Positions 1-10,127 of a DNA stretch of 64,000 bases are shown here, piece by piece. Made by a program: the position numbers and the translations under genes. The stretch comes from Chloranthus sessilifolius (Eukaryota; Streptophyta; Magnoliopsida; Chloranthales; Chloranthaceae). A model generated the notes under the pieces. The model was given only the letters and a program-made list of their open reading frames with translations. It was not told the DNA's origin and did no database searches. The number at the start of each line of letters is the position of its first letter. Within the stretch, counting starts at the first letter, position 1. Location: the NCBI GenBank assembly GCA_021018995.1, contig CM037588.1:142907725-142971724 (forward strand), given 5' to 3'.

Positions 1-124
1 GGACGGGCCTTTTATAATTTTTGTCTTATATTTTTTCTATTCGGGCCGGGTTTGGGCAGATCGAGCATTTTATGAGTTTTGCCCAACAGTAGTTCGGGCC
101 AAGCGAGCATTCTATTCGGGCTGG

Positions 125-425
125 GTCCACAACCTATTTCATAGAATTAAATGACCCATACAAGACCTGTAAACCATATAAGACCAAAACTCAGTTTCAT
201 AAAAACTCGACCTGTAAAATATACAAGACCAGAAGGTCCAGAACCTGTTTCATAAAAACTTAACTTATAAACCATAACAAGACCAGAACCTGTTTCATAA
301 AAAATCAAAAAACTAAAAGACCCAACCTGTTTCATAAAAAACCAAAAAACCAAAAAACTAAAAGACCCAACCTGTTTCACTTTCATACAAGACCAACTTG
401 AAAACCCAACCTGTAAACCATATTT
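125..425. repeat. Degenerate short repeat, unit near AACCTGTTTCATAAAA
   Basis: The phrase AACCTGTTTCATAAAA, with small changes, recurs at about 130, 200, 246, 288, 325 and 369, separated by AGACC-containing spacers. It lies between the transposase end and the left subterminal region of the hAT element. It looks like non-coding simple-sequence expansion; the open frame on the minus strand here is a by-product of the repeat. Confidence 0.5.
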
Positions 426-453
426 TAGAAACTATATACAATACAAATCGGAT

Positions 454-551
454 ATAAATTACAAAAAATTAACCATGCTAATAATGGTAGCATAAATAAC
501 AAAAAATTAACCATGCTAATAATGGTAGCATAAATTACAAAAAATTAATCA
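454..551. repeat. 38-bp tandem repeat, about 2.5 copies
   Basis: Units beginning ATAAATTAC, ATAAATAAC and ATAAATTAC start at 454, 492 and 530, an exact 38-bp period. Each contains AAAAAATTAACCATGCTAAT; the third copy decays near 549. It is located in the hAT 3' region. Confidence 0.85.
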
Positions 552-767
552 TATTTTAGAAACTCTCAAATCCTCTTTTAAAAAAAATTTTGTGTCCATC
601 TTCTCATTCAGTCATCCTCTCCTCAGTCATTTTTTGACCATTTTCCATGAAAATCCTCTTCTTCAATAACCTGTAAAATGGAGAAAACAAAAGAATTATA
701 ACTTATACATTATATAACTGATCAAACTCACTTCAATATAAATGATCAAACTCACCTCAAAAGGAAA

Positions 768-2858
768 TCATATTCCTTCATTTTCATCAACATCGACAAC
801 ACCATTATAATCATGACGTATCAAATCTTGACCGCAAATGAGCATTTCTACCGTTTCCGGATGTAATGAACTCCTAATTTGATCAAGCACCCTTCCCCCA
901 TTGTTAAAAATAGATTCCGAAGCAACCGTGGAAAGAGGAATTGCTAATATATCCTGTATAATTCGTGAAAGAACCGGGTATGTAGTTGAGTTATTTTTCT
1001 ACCATGCTAAAATATCAAACTTTTCGGTTTGAGGCTCTTGTGGGCTCTCTAAATACAAGTCTAATTCAGATTTTGTTCCTAAAGTGGCCGGGCCTTTACG
1101 CCTACCATTATTTTTAAATTGTTGTCACAATGAAAAAACTCGAGGACCACCCTCTTTAATTGGAACACTTGGAGGTAATTCACAACCATTATCATCATTC
1201 AAATGAAATTTACTATTATACTCATCGAATAGAATCGTAAAATTACCGACCACGTCCTTATAATATTTTTCACCATCTTCTTCATATAAAATACCAAAAA
1301 CAAAGGCCAAATATTCCATTTTAAATTGAGGATCTAATACCACAGTAATTGAGAGGAGTAAAGAATATTCTTTTAAGTATTTATCAAATTTATCTAGCAT
1401 TATCTTAGCCAAATTATGGGCCCACACAATCTTTTCATCCGCCATTTGTTTTTTAAGTTGTATATAAATTTCGATTACTTTATGAAAAAAAAAATTGATG
1501 GTTGGATATTTTGTACAAGAAAAAATTTTTGTAGTTTCGAAAAAAATTTCCAAATACCCAAAAAGGGCTTCGGCCTTAACCCAATCTTCAGCCGATGGCG
1601 CAAATGGATAGTTTGAATCGCGATCTTTTAACCAAGAGAACCCATCTCTAAATGGAAATGCTGATTTTACCATTAAAAATGTGGAGTTCTATCGAGTTGC
1701 GACATCTAGAGATAATCCTTCAGCAATGTGCCTAGCATTTGCCTTTACCTAAATATTAAAATTTTGTTGGCGGGATGATGATGATTTAATATACTTGATA
1801 CTCTCCCTAATATTTCCAACAGTATCTTTAATGTCTTTCAACCCATCTTGCACAATCAAATTGAGAATATGCGCGGAACATCGAACGTGAAATAACTTAC
1901 CTCCAAGTGGAAGCAAGTTCCTTCTAGTAAGATGTTCTCTTAAATATTTAGCCATAACAGTATTATTAAATGCATTATCTAATGTTATAGAAGAAATTTT
2001 ATGTTCTAATTTCCATTCAATTATACATGATAAAATATAATAAAAAAGAGCTTGACCCGTGTGAGGATAAGGGATTAAAGGGAAGTTAATCACACGACTT
2101 TTCAAATTCCAACTCTCATCAATAAAATGAGCAGTTAGACACATATACCCAAGTTGTTGATTAGAAGTCCAAATATCTGAAGTGAAGCTAATCCTTCCTG
2201 ATATTTTATGAAATAAGTCATATAATTTTACTCTATATTTTTATAGACATCAAAACAATCTTTTTTAACCATGTTACGAAACCATTTTAAATTTGGGTTG
2301 TAGACCTTGAAGTAAGTCAATAAACCCTACGTGACTAATAAATTTAAATGGTAATTCATGCAAAATTATCATCCGAGCAACTAGCTCACGATATTTCATT
2401 GGGTCAAACTTATAGTTACCAACTCCTCCTTTTCCATCCACACACAATTGCTGTTGTTTATTATCATTATTAACTCATTTTATTTTTGGACAATTAATTT
2501 CGTCGTGTCTTTTTAAATGGCTAGTTCCATTATTTTCACTATCACCGACTAAAAGTGCCTTACAAAGCTTACATTCCGCTTTGAGGACTCCCTCAACCGT
2601 CACTTCGTTAAAATACTTCCATACACTAGATGTCTTTCTCCTTTTTTTACGATCAGGGCATTGTGGAGGTAGAGGGTTTACGGTAGAGGGTGCAAGAATT
2701 GTTGGATCAATAGACATTGTAGAGGTAGAGGGACCCACACCACTTGTCATTGATGGATTTCCTTGAAGAGGAGGACTACTAATGATATCAACATCATCGT
2801 TCGTTCCCTCTATCTCCATGATGCCACAATCCTCAAATAGATCAAAGGGATTTGACAT
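768..2858 (-). pseudogene. hAT transposase with BED zinc finger (broken)
   Basis: Reading right to left: an N-terminal region (2475-2858) with a BED-type zinc finger (CKLC then HLKRH, after KKRRK); a middle region (1749-2144 and flanking frames) with the hAT core (SDIWTSNQQLGYMCLTAHFID, then TLDNAFNN); a domain (1125-1673) of the kind found in RICESLEEPER-like proteins; and the hAT C-terminal dimerisation domain (about 768-1085) with YPVLSRI, IPLSTVASESIF and RSSLHPETVE. Breaks: several stops and frame changes at about 2145-2475, a break near 1675-1750, and a TAG in the dimerisation domain at a position normally tryptophan. hAT transposases are cut-and-paste RNase-H-fold enzymes. No full-length product is possible. 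Confidence 0.85.
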
Positions 2859-3619
2859 ATGGCAAATATAATTTAAATAATTTTTTTAGATACGGCAAAT
2901 TTAAATATAATCAGATATTAAACAAATCACTTTAATACCACATCAATTGCAGAATTTTAAATGAAAAATTAATCACTGAATTTAAACTAATAACTGATTT
3001 TTTCTTAAAAAAAATTTAACCACTATTGGCAGATTGCAGATTTGCAAAAGTTTAAATTAATCACTGTTGGCAAATAATCAGATTTTAAATTAAATACTAA
3101 TTGCAGAGTTTAAATAAAAAATCAGATAATCATTATTGGCAGATAAACTATAGTCAGGTAATCAGATAATCACTTTTGGCATTTGGCAGATAATCAAATA
3201 ATCAGAATTTAATCACTATTGGCAGATAATCAGAGTTTAATCACTAATTCACTATCAGCAGATAAATAGATAATCAGATAATCAGAATTTAAATAAAAAA
3301 TTAAACACTAATTTTAAATTAATAACTGATTTTTTACAAATAAAATTTAATCACTAATTGCAGCATACCACATCAATATAGCATTTTAAACTAATAAAAT
3401 AATAAAATTAAAATTAAAAATAAAACTTACTGCTTATTGGGGGAATGGCGGAGCCGGTGGTGGACTAATGGTGTTGGTGGTGGTGCGCGGCGTGCTGGTG
3501 GTGTCGCGGTGGTGCGTGGCCCAATCAGATCACCGACGATGACGAAGAAACCCTAATCAGATCGGCGTCAAGTGCAACCGCGCAAAGTGGTAGAGATAGA
3601 CGGTTGGGCTGGGTAGTGG

Positions 3620-3620
<1 letters not shown>
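2859..3620. other. AT-rich hAT 5' region with degenerate CAGATAATCA repeats
   Basis: No gene seen. From about 3000 to 3300 the words GGCAGATAATCA, AATCACTATTGGCAG and CAGATAATCAG recur many times with irregular spacing. The segment 3430-3530 is rich in GGTGGTG. This lies upstream of the transposase in its sense direction and probably holds its leader and promoter, but I cannot place a TATA box with confidence. Confidence 0.5.

Positions 3621-3621
<1 letters not shown>

Positions 3622-3656
<35 letters not shown>
3622..3656. repeat. (GA)n microsatellite
   Basis: About 17 uninterrupted GA units, with shorter GAGAGA runs around 3731-3770 and 4125-4138. The Ser/Leu-rich minus-strand open frames across it are artefacts of the repeat. 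Confidence 0.95.
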
Positions 3657-3659
<3 letters not shown>

Positions 3660-4639
3660 GGATTTGGGATTGGCTGTCGGCTGAGAATGGAATAATGGAT
3701 AGAGGGTTGGTCGGTTGTGCACTTGGGCTAGGTAGAGAGAGAGAGGGGTTGGGACTGGTAGAGAGAGAACTACAAATGACTATTTCCTTCCTTGAAAAGT
3801 TGACGCTCATGGATCTCGGGATGGGAAGAGATGAGGAGAGAGAGGATTGAGGTTGGGTTGGATCTCAGGATGGGAAGAGATGAGGGGTTTCAGCTTTATA
3901 AAAAGTAGAGTTGTGTTGGAGGCTTGGAGTTGGTTTGAGGTTGGGTTGGCTTTTAGAGTAGCAGAGTCTGTAGAGAAGAGATGAGGAGAGAGAGGATTGA
4001 AAACCCAACTTAGAGACAAGCTTGTTTCTATAAAAGAAGAGACGACCTCTTCAAGAAAGCCAAGGAGCTCTCTGTACTTTGTGACGCTAAATAGAGAAGG
4101 TTGGGCACTTGGGCTAGGTAGAGCCGTAGAGAGAGAGAGGTATTTTGGGCTGCGGTGGTGTCGGCAGTCGGCTGCAAGGGTTGCGATGGTCGACAGCTCA
4201 AAGCTGGTTAGGGCCTTAGGGGGTCAGGTAACCGCTCAAAACAAAGGGTTGGTGCAGTGCCGGCTGCGAAGTTGAACCGTTGAGATGGAGAAGTTGAACC
4301 GTCGAGAATCGAGATCGACGAGATGGAGATGGAGAAGGTGAGATTTGAGAAGTGACTGAACCAATCGTCGAGAACTCGAGATGGAGAAGGAGATGGAGAA
4401 CCGAGTACTAACTGAAGCCGTGAACCGTTGTGATCAGTGAGCAACGTGAGAGCCGTTGGTCGAGATGGAGAAGAAGGGTCGCCGTCGAGATGGAGAAGAG
4501 CTCTGAAACTGAAATGAAATGAGGGTTAAAAACCCTAATTTGTTCTTTTATAGGCTAATGAGAGGGGTTATTACCCTTTTAACCCCCCATCTATCCGTTG
4601 AACGGTAATGAGAGGGTTTAAAAGGGTAATTATAAACGG

Positions 4640-4850
4640 GTTGGTTTCGGGCCGGGCTTACTAGCCCGTTTAGTTTAAGATATATTAGAGCCCATTTATG
4701 TCACATTTCAAGGCCCGAACCCGAACCCGGTTATATTTGGGTTAGCCCGGCCCGGCCCGTTTATGAAATTTCTAAAATATATAAGCCCGAACCTGGCCCA
4801 TCTGGGCCGGGCCGGGCCCGAGCTGAAACCCGACCTGCTGACAACCCTAG
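4640..4850 (-). repeat. hAT subterminal repeats and right terminal inverted repeat
   Basis: Dense GGGCCGGGC/GCCCGGCCC words alternate with AT-rich spacers and stop sharply at ACAACCCTAG (4841-4850), followed by unrelated sequence. Plant hAT elements carry such clusters just inside their ends as transposase binding sites. The partner cluster is at 1-125. Confidence 0.65.
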
Positions 4851-4900
4851 TACCATTCTCTACATCCTGCGGGACTCTGCCCTCACCCCACATCCTTCAA

Positions 4901-5515
4901 CGTCATGGATAAACCGCTTTTGAATGACATGGAGATCATTTTTCGTTTTAATCTTTCACTCAATTGATCTTGAGATCATGACCATACCATCATATGTTCA
5001 TTTTTTTTATTCCACCTGACACAGCTCAAAAGTGACTCTAAAATCACATAGCACACATCACGCTCAAACATGATTTTAGGGTCACTTTTTCAGATGCAAA
5101 AAATGTGGATTAAAAACCAACTGTTTGATGGTACTCTCATGCATATATGGTGACCAAATTCTCTGACTTTTTGAAAAGTCATGAATAAGTCACGAATTTT
5201 TGAAAAAAAAACGGATTTCGCGAATTCCGAATAAAACCTCGAAATTTCCGAATAATTTGTGAAGTTTACGACTTTTTCCCGATTTTGGTAAAAAGAATTC
5301 ATTTTTCTATTTTTATAATTTTAAATTAATATCTTTTTTATTATTTTGACCATATTTTTCCCAAATGTGATGGATTTGTTGAAAATTTTTTCAAGCCGAT
5401 TTATTCTTGAACCCTGACTAGGTCACTATGATCTCATGATCACTGGATCATCTCTGTGACAGATTGGGACGAACAATGATCTCCATCGTTTGATTGAAGG
5501 CAGACATTGCATGCA
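4901..5515. mobile_element. Fold-back MITE, copy 1, split by an internal insertion
   Basis: The ends match the long inverted-repeat element at 24797-25094: CTTTTGAATGACATGGAGATC on the left, GATTGGGACGAACAATGATC and GCAGACATTGCATG on the right, and the shared core CATGATTTTAGGGTCA. About 270 bp (roughly 5155-5430) is absent from the other copy and is probably a later insertion; its edges share an imperfect GGTGACC/GGTCAC. No coding capacity. Confidence 0.55.
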
Positions 5516-5530
5516 GGGCTGGGCATGGGG

Positions 5531-5555
5531 TATGGCGACCATGGTGGTCGCCATA
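5531..5555. repeat. 11-bp perfect inverted repeat
   Basis: TATGGCGACCA and its reverse complement flank a 3-nt centre. It is isolated between a MITE and a tandem duplication. Apart from weak GGCAC/GTGCC similarity near 5570 and 5705, nothing else is recognisable in 5516-5776. Confidence 0.7.
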
Positions 5556-5776
5556 GGCCGACCATCCAAGGCACAATGACATTTTTTTTATATTTAAAAT
5601 TAGGCCCCCAAATATTTTTAATAAGGCCCTAATTTTTTAATAAAGCCGCCACAAAAAATTTGAAATTTCCTTGAAATTCGACCGCCAAAAGTGTCAATTT
5701 GTCGTGCCCTAAAATTCTCTCTTTTCTATTAAAAAATAAAGTGTTAATGGCTTCGGACCGATGTTTAAATTGGAAG

Positions 5777-6085
5777 CTATGTGTAAACGATCTTACACAG
5801 TTGAATTGAAGCTAGAGTCAGTTATTTGACAAGCCAATAAATACAAGTTCATTAAGAGAACTGACGTGAAAAGTAAATGAGTTTGGAAACTGACTGAACA
5901 GGTAAACAGTAAACACTTATCAATCATTTTCTATGTGTAAACGATCTTACACCGTTGAATTGAAGTTAGAGTCAGTCATTTGACAAGCCAATATATGCAA
6001 GTTTATTAAGAAAACTAACATGAAAAGTAAATTAGTTAGGAAACCGATTGAACAGGCAAGGAGTAAGCACTTATCAATCATTCTC
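5777..6085. repeat. 154-bp tandem duplication, two copies
   Basis: CTATGTGTAAACGATCTTAC starts at 5777 and again at 5931. The copies align end to end and finish with TTATCAATCATT, with scattered substitutions. No open frame and no terminal repeats, so it is a local duplication. Confidence 0.85.
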
Positions 6086-6169
6086 ATATGCTTCGGCTCT
6101 AAAGAACGCAAATCAGCCCTAGTAGATACCACTTGCAGAGTAATATCCGAAGGTACTTTAATTTTATAC

Positions 6170-6490
6170 CAAATTTTTCAAACCGAGCCGAAATGAATCG
6201 GTTCTGGGTTTTTTTTCCAACCGAACCCAAAACTTTTAGTTTTTTTCGGCTCGATTTCAGTTCGATTTGGGTTTTTTTTAAAAAATATTTTCAAGCATTT
6301 ATTTGATTTTTTGAGGTTTTTGATTATTTTTTTTATTTCAGTTTTCTCATCTTATTCAACAGCCAAAACCGAAATCGAATAAAGTCCGAATCAATTCGGC
6401 CCTATGAAAATCAGCTTTCGGGCCGATTCAGATAGGTTTCAGTTTCCTTGATTCGATTTGGTTTCGGGTTTTTGGTCAAACACTCAAACC
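6170..6490. mobile_element. Non-autonomous element with CCGAA/TTCGG subterminal repeats (hAT-like)
   Basis: CCGAACC, CCGAAA, TCGGTT and GATTCGG recur in both orientations around a T-rich centre. A similar arrangement lies at 25545-25915. Such repeat clusters are typical of short non-autonomous hAT-like elements. Exact ends and target duplication could not be set. Confidence 0.4.
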
Positions 6491-6599
6491 TTGCATCTTT
6501 ACCTTCATCTGTAACTCGAGATACAAGCGAAAAAATACAAAGAAAAAGACGTTTTCATCTTTCAAGGAAGTCAGTTCTCGGCGGCAAAGAAGAAAGGGT

Positions 6600-6670
6600 A
6601 GTTCATCTTTGTATTCTCCCCTTCCTTTATAAACCGTAGCTGGTTTATAAAGGAAGGGGAGTTCATCTTT
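6600..6670. repeat. 19-bp hairpin flanked by 11-bp direct repeats
   Basis: A perfect inverted repeat (6617-6635 and 6642-6660, arm TCCCCTTCCTTTATAAACC) with a 6-nt loop is bracketed by direct repeats AGTTCATCTTT at 6600-6610 and 6660-6670. This looks like a snap-back or template-switch event. No gene is visible from 6671 to 7042. Confidence 0.85.
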
Positions 6671-7045
6671 AGATTACTTTTTCTTTGGAAAATTAAGGTT
6701 TCTTTTATATGCTATTGTTCCTTAAAGGTTGAGGAAAAATTACGATTTTATTTGAAAAATAGGGCTTTTATAAAAAATTATTTTAAAATTTCGCTATAGG
6801 TCCCCGAAACCTCAATGTCGACCCTGATTCCATGCCGACATGAGGGGATGGGGTGAGTCACAATTTGACAGGATGTAAATAATGGTACCAATACAAAATC
6901 TAGAGAGGGAGATGTGGTATTCACTCCATCGGGCTTCAACGGGCCTCTGGTTGGTGGTGAAGTTTAGTCCCACATTGACTCGACTTGGCTGAATTTTGAT
7001 TAGACAAGATGGAAAACTAGATTTTTTTTTGAATTCCAAGTAATT

Positions 7046-7196
7046 CACTACAAAAAATAAGACTATTAGCGACACAAAAAATTGTAGTTATTAACAAAAA
7101 TTTTGTTGTTTCAATAGTGAGAAGATTAGTAGCGGCGATTTTTTTTTTTAATAGCAACAGTTTTTTATGGCGCTAATAGATTTATTTTTTATAGTG
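7046..7196. mobile_element. CACTA-type MITE, 151 bp, intact ends and TSD
   Basis: It begins CACTACAAAAAATAAGACTA and ends with the imperfect reverse complement, ...ATTTTTTATAGTG. The inverted repeats extend about 27 bp (TATTAGCG on the left, CGCTAATA on the right). The 3-bp target duplication ATT is at 7043-7045 and 7197-7199, the duplication length usual for CACTA elements. A relative lies at 26391-26551. Confidence 0.85.
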
Positions 7197-7279
7197 ATTC
7201 CTATACGTTTATATTTATAAAAAAATATATATTCAACAGTTTTGAAGTTTTAATACTATGTATATATAAAGGGAAATGC

Positions 7280-7405
7280 TCAAATGACTCGAGTCATGAG
7301 ACATAAGGGCATGACTCAAGTTTCTATTGGTTGCATATCAGATTAGGTGATTTAAATAATCAACCTGATATGACAAATAGCAAATGATAATCCGAGTCAT
7401 GAGAA
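7280..7405. repeat. Imperfect palindromic MITE-like sequence
   Basis: CTATTGGTTGCATATCAG (about 7324-7341) is mirrored by CTGATATGACAAATAG (7365-7380) around an AT-rich centre, and CGAGTCATGAG occurs at both edges (7290-7300 and 7393-7403). No target duplication could be assigned. Confidence 0.35.
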
Positions 7406-7569
7406 GATATATATATATAATCAAGTTGAGTTGTTTTTGAATATTGAGTTTTTGGGCATCAGAACCTTGCTTCAAGCAGCTTATGATAAATTCAGAAGCG
7501 GTCATGTGCCATTACTCCTTGAAGACTATCGTTCCGCGTTGCATCATTCGTCAACGCAAATGCCAAATG

Positions 7570-7700
7570 TGTTAATTATAGAAAACAATTTGTAGGTCGA
7601 GGTGTACAAATTTGTACACCTCGACCTACAAATTTGTACAATTTGTAGGTCGAGGTTAATTATAGAAAACAATTATAGAAAACAATTTGTATTTGCAGGA
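7570..7700. repeat. 48-bp perfect palindrome with scrambled local duplications
   Basis: 7587-7634 is a perfect spacer-less palindrome: arm AATTTGTAGGTCGAGGTG, then TACAAA, then the exact reverse complement. AATTTGTAGGTCGAGGT recurs at about 7640, and TTAATTATAGAAAACAATT occurs before and after. It lies in or just before the degraded gag. Confidence 0.85.
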
Positions 7701-7867
7701 GCCAGAAATTTGTACACTTAAGTCATGGTAGACGAGCCCTTAGGGAAGGAGATACCCATGACTACCTGTTATTACTCTTTGGATAATGCCATCCATTTTA
7801 GGTCAGCAAGTCGTCTTACTAATTGGGTACCAATGTTTGCAGCCGAAAATTTTATCTATATATTCCA

Positions 7868-8415
7868 CTATGAATATCGCAACAGAGTTTACTAGATTGT
7901 CCCAATTTACCCCAGAGTATGCGTCAACTGAGTAGATTAGGGCAAACAAATTTGAGAGAGGACTAAGGTCAATTATCAGGTATAAGATTTCCATGTTGGA
8001 ATTGGAGACCTATGAGGCCGTCATGGGCAAAGCAAGAGTAGTGAAAAGGGATATTGAGGAAATGTACTGGAGAAGGGGCCATTAGCTTTGTGTCAGGGCA
8101 TCAGTCACCCAAGGACTTTCGCATGCAGCTTCGTCTACACTAGTAGAAAAATGTACTCGTTGTGAGAAAATATACAAGACCTCCGAGTGTAGAAGGGGTA
8201 CCGGCAGGTGTTTTAAATGCGACAAAATTAGGTACATGATCAGGGATTGCCCAATGTTGAAGGGTGAAGGAAGGGTGACTACTGCAAGACCGCAAAGGCC
8301 TACACAACAAGTACGACTTATTGTGCAAGGCCGAATGTATGCAGTCACAACCAAGGATGCCAATACAAACAATGACATCATTCAAGGGATAAATAATTTA
8401 ATTAAGGTTATTTGA
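7868..8415 (+). pseudogene. gag capsid/nucleocapsid relic, Ty3/gypsy
   Basis: From the ATG at 7870 the frame reads like a retrotransposon gag region: TEFTRLSQFTPEYASTE, an in-frame TAG, then KFERGLRSIIRYKISMLELE. Further on is a nucleocapsid segment with CTRCEK and a knuckle CFKCDKIRYMIRDC. The knuckle should be C-x2-C-x4-H-x4-C; the histidine is replaced by tyrosine, so zinc binding is probably lost. Gag would package the element RNA. The N-terminal part before 7868 is not recognisable, and the end is cut off from protease by the solo LTR at 8530. Confidence 0.75.
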
Positions 8416-9251
8416 AGTACTTACAAATTTTATATTTTTTGATGAAGAAGGTGCATACATAGAAAAGTAGAATTTTCTTTTTTATGTGTTATCTATATTT
8501 AGTGTTGAATAATAAAATTCATAGTGTGTTGTGCAACCGCAGGATCCGTGACAGTCCTATCGCGACGATGCGCTCTCTAATAAAAATATAGAGTCGCCAC
8601 CCGGAGCTTTCGGTGTCCCGGGAAATCTAGTTCATTTTTATGAGCACCGAAGTGCTAAAAATATGACTCTAAATCCGGTCCACACCAAAGACTCTTGGGT
8701 AGGGGCTTCGGTTATCGATCGGGAAGGTGTTAGGCACCCGATCAACCCGCTTAACGCGGTCTCTACTAATGGCTAAAAATAAAATAGATTAAGAGAAAAG
8801 GAAATGATTTCCTCTTGCCCAAATGGGCCTCCAATGCTATTTGTGCTCCTCCGTTCCTACCGAAAATTCGGCGGCGTAGCGGCACAAATGAGAGGGTAGG
8901 GGAATGTCAAAAAGAGATAGGAGAGGAAAGGGGAGAGCCGGAGCCCTTGGGTCCTTGTAGCACCATAGGAGAGCCTTGCGTGGCTTGCTTGGAGGAGCTT
9001 TTGAAGGCTTGGATGGTAGAAAAACGGGTTCTAACCACTAAGGCTTACTAGCTAAGGGAGGGAGAAGGGAGGCTAGGGGATCACACATACCTAGGCTATG
9101 GGTTTTTTATGTAAGAACAAGCTTGGAAGAGGTTTTGGAATTCTAGAATTTTGAGGGAAAATAGTGCACCAAAGGGAGGAAGAACTTCTCACTTAGAGCT
9201 CTTTCTCTCTTAAGCAAAATTCTCAACCCTTAAACCAAGGGGAGGGGGGCT

Positions 9252-9261
9252 CTATTTATAG
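9252..9261 (-). promoter_or_regulatory. TATA box of solo LTR copy 1
   Basis: CTATAAATAG on the minus strand, at the equivalent position in copy 2 (59699-59708), in agreement with transcription towards decreasing coordinates. Confidence 0.65.
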
Positions 9262-9539
9262 GAAAATGGTGGATTAGGAGGCTACTTAAATGCTAATTGG
9301 GGTTAGCAATTAGGTAATCTCAAATCTAAGGTTTCCTAGGATTTTGAGAGCTTGGAAAGGTGTGAAGGTGGTTCTAATGGTGGATGATGGGGTGAGGTTT
9401 TAAGCCACTTGGAGGGTTGCAAATAGGTAAGGAATGGGTGCAACAGAACTATCAAAACACACCTCAAAGATCAAGATGGTCAATAAATCAAACCCCAATC
9501 TCGAAATTTGAGGCAAAATGCAACAGTCACTGTTCATAT

Positions 9540-9662
9540 GCCTGGCGCAACTAATCACAACTATTAGTTGTGCCAGGCTAAAATCTTGGGAAATTGGCCT
9601 GGCGTAACTAATAGTTGCGCCTCACAAAAATATGCCTGGCGCAACAATTAATAGTTGTGCCA
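9540..9662. repeat. Three palindromic GGCGCAACTA..TAGTTGCGCC hairpins (LTR copy 1)
   Basis: Imperfect palindromes at about 9540-9578, 9597-9622 and 9634-9662, all built on CTGGCGCAACTA and its reverse complement. The same three-hairpin cluster is in the sister LTR at 59987-60147. Confidence 0.8.
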
Positions 9663-10127
9663 AATCCCTAGGGGGGCCCACCCATTTTTACTTCTTTGCC
9701 CTTGGGGTTCGGTTTGCCATAACTTTTGATGTATACCTCCGATTGGGGTGATCGTTAGACCGTTGGAAAGCTGGCGGCCTCTACTCCTTGATGGTATAGG
9801 AATTAGTCACGGTAGAGGGCTGTAGCCAGTTCCGGTGCACCCCTCCTCCTCATTTCCTCGGAAGGTTAGGTTTAGGGTTCGGAATGGGTTCTAAGGGTCG
9901 GGATTGGGTTCTAAGGGTCGGGATTGGTTTCTAAGGGTTCAGGGTAGGTTCCTAAGGGATCTAGGGTGATTCTTAAGGGTTCCATACATGCCATCAAAAA
10001 CTCAAAAATGCACCTCTCTCGAAAGGTGTTTCGATCGGGCCTTAGGTCAAATTTGGGTGTCTACATGTGTATATATATATACGTAGGTACGTTACAGTTG
10101 TATAGGAAGTAAGACTACTTTTGTTAT

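Larger units (their letters stand above)
1..4850 (-). mobile_element. hAT-superfamily DNA transposon, decayed, left end outside the window
   Basis: The stretch carries a minus-strand hAT transposase relic (768-2858) framed by GC-rich subterminal repeats rich in GGGCC/GGCCC, at about 1-125 and 4640-4850. The right end reads, on the minus strand, CTAGGGTTGTCAG followed by GGGTCGGGTT-like repeats, as in plant hAT ends that start C/TAGGGNTG. The left terminus and therefore the 8-bp target duplication lie before position 1. Inference: a formerly autonomous element, now dead. Confidence 0.75.
8530..10065 (-). mobile_element. Solo LTR, 1536 bp, copy 1, Tat/Ogre-like, TSD TGTGT
   Basis: On the plus strand it starts TGTGCAAC and ends GGTGTCTACA; the minus strand starts TGTAGACACCC. 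The flanking 5-mers TGTGT (8525-8529 and 10066-10070) are identical. The sequence aligns along its length with the second copy at 58977-60550, including AGTCGCCACCCGGAGC, GGGAAGGTGTTAGGCACCC and the hairpin cluster. A minus-strand TATA box and a TG...CA structure without internal genes mark it as the product of LTR-LTR recombination. The Ogre/Tat assignment is inference from LTR phrases. Confidence 0.9.

Noticed and set aside
147..386. Minus-strand open frame of 79 codons
   Set aside because: It is made of the degenerate AACCTGTTTCATAAAA repeat and gives a repetitive, low-complexity product.
3525..3810. Two overlapping Ser/Leu/Pro-rich minus-strand open frames
   Set aside because: They are generated by the (GA)n microsatellite and neighbouring GAGAGA runs.
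8815..9051. 78-codon plus-strand open frame in solo LTR copy 1
   Set aside because: It lies wholly inside an LTR, is not kept in the sister LTR and has no recognisable motif.
8416..10107. Possible GT-AG intron between gag and protease containing the solo LTR
   Set aside because: Donor and acceptor candidates exist, but the joined frame still meets a stop before protease, so unlike the integrase case the reading frame gives no support.
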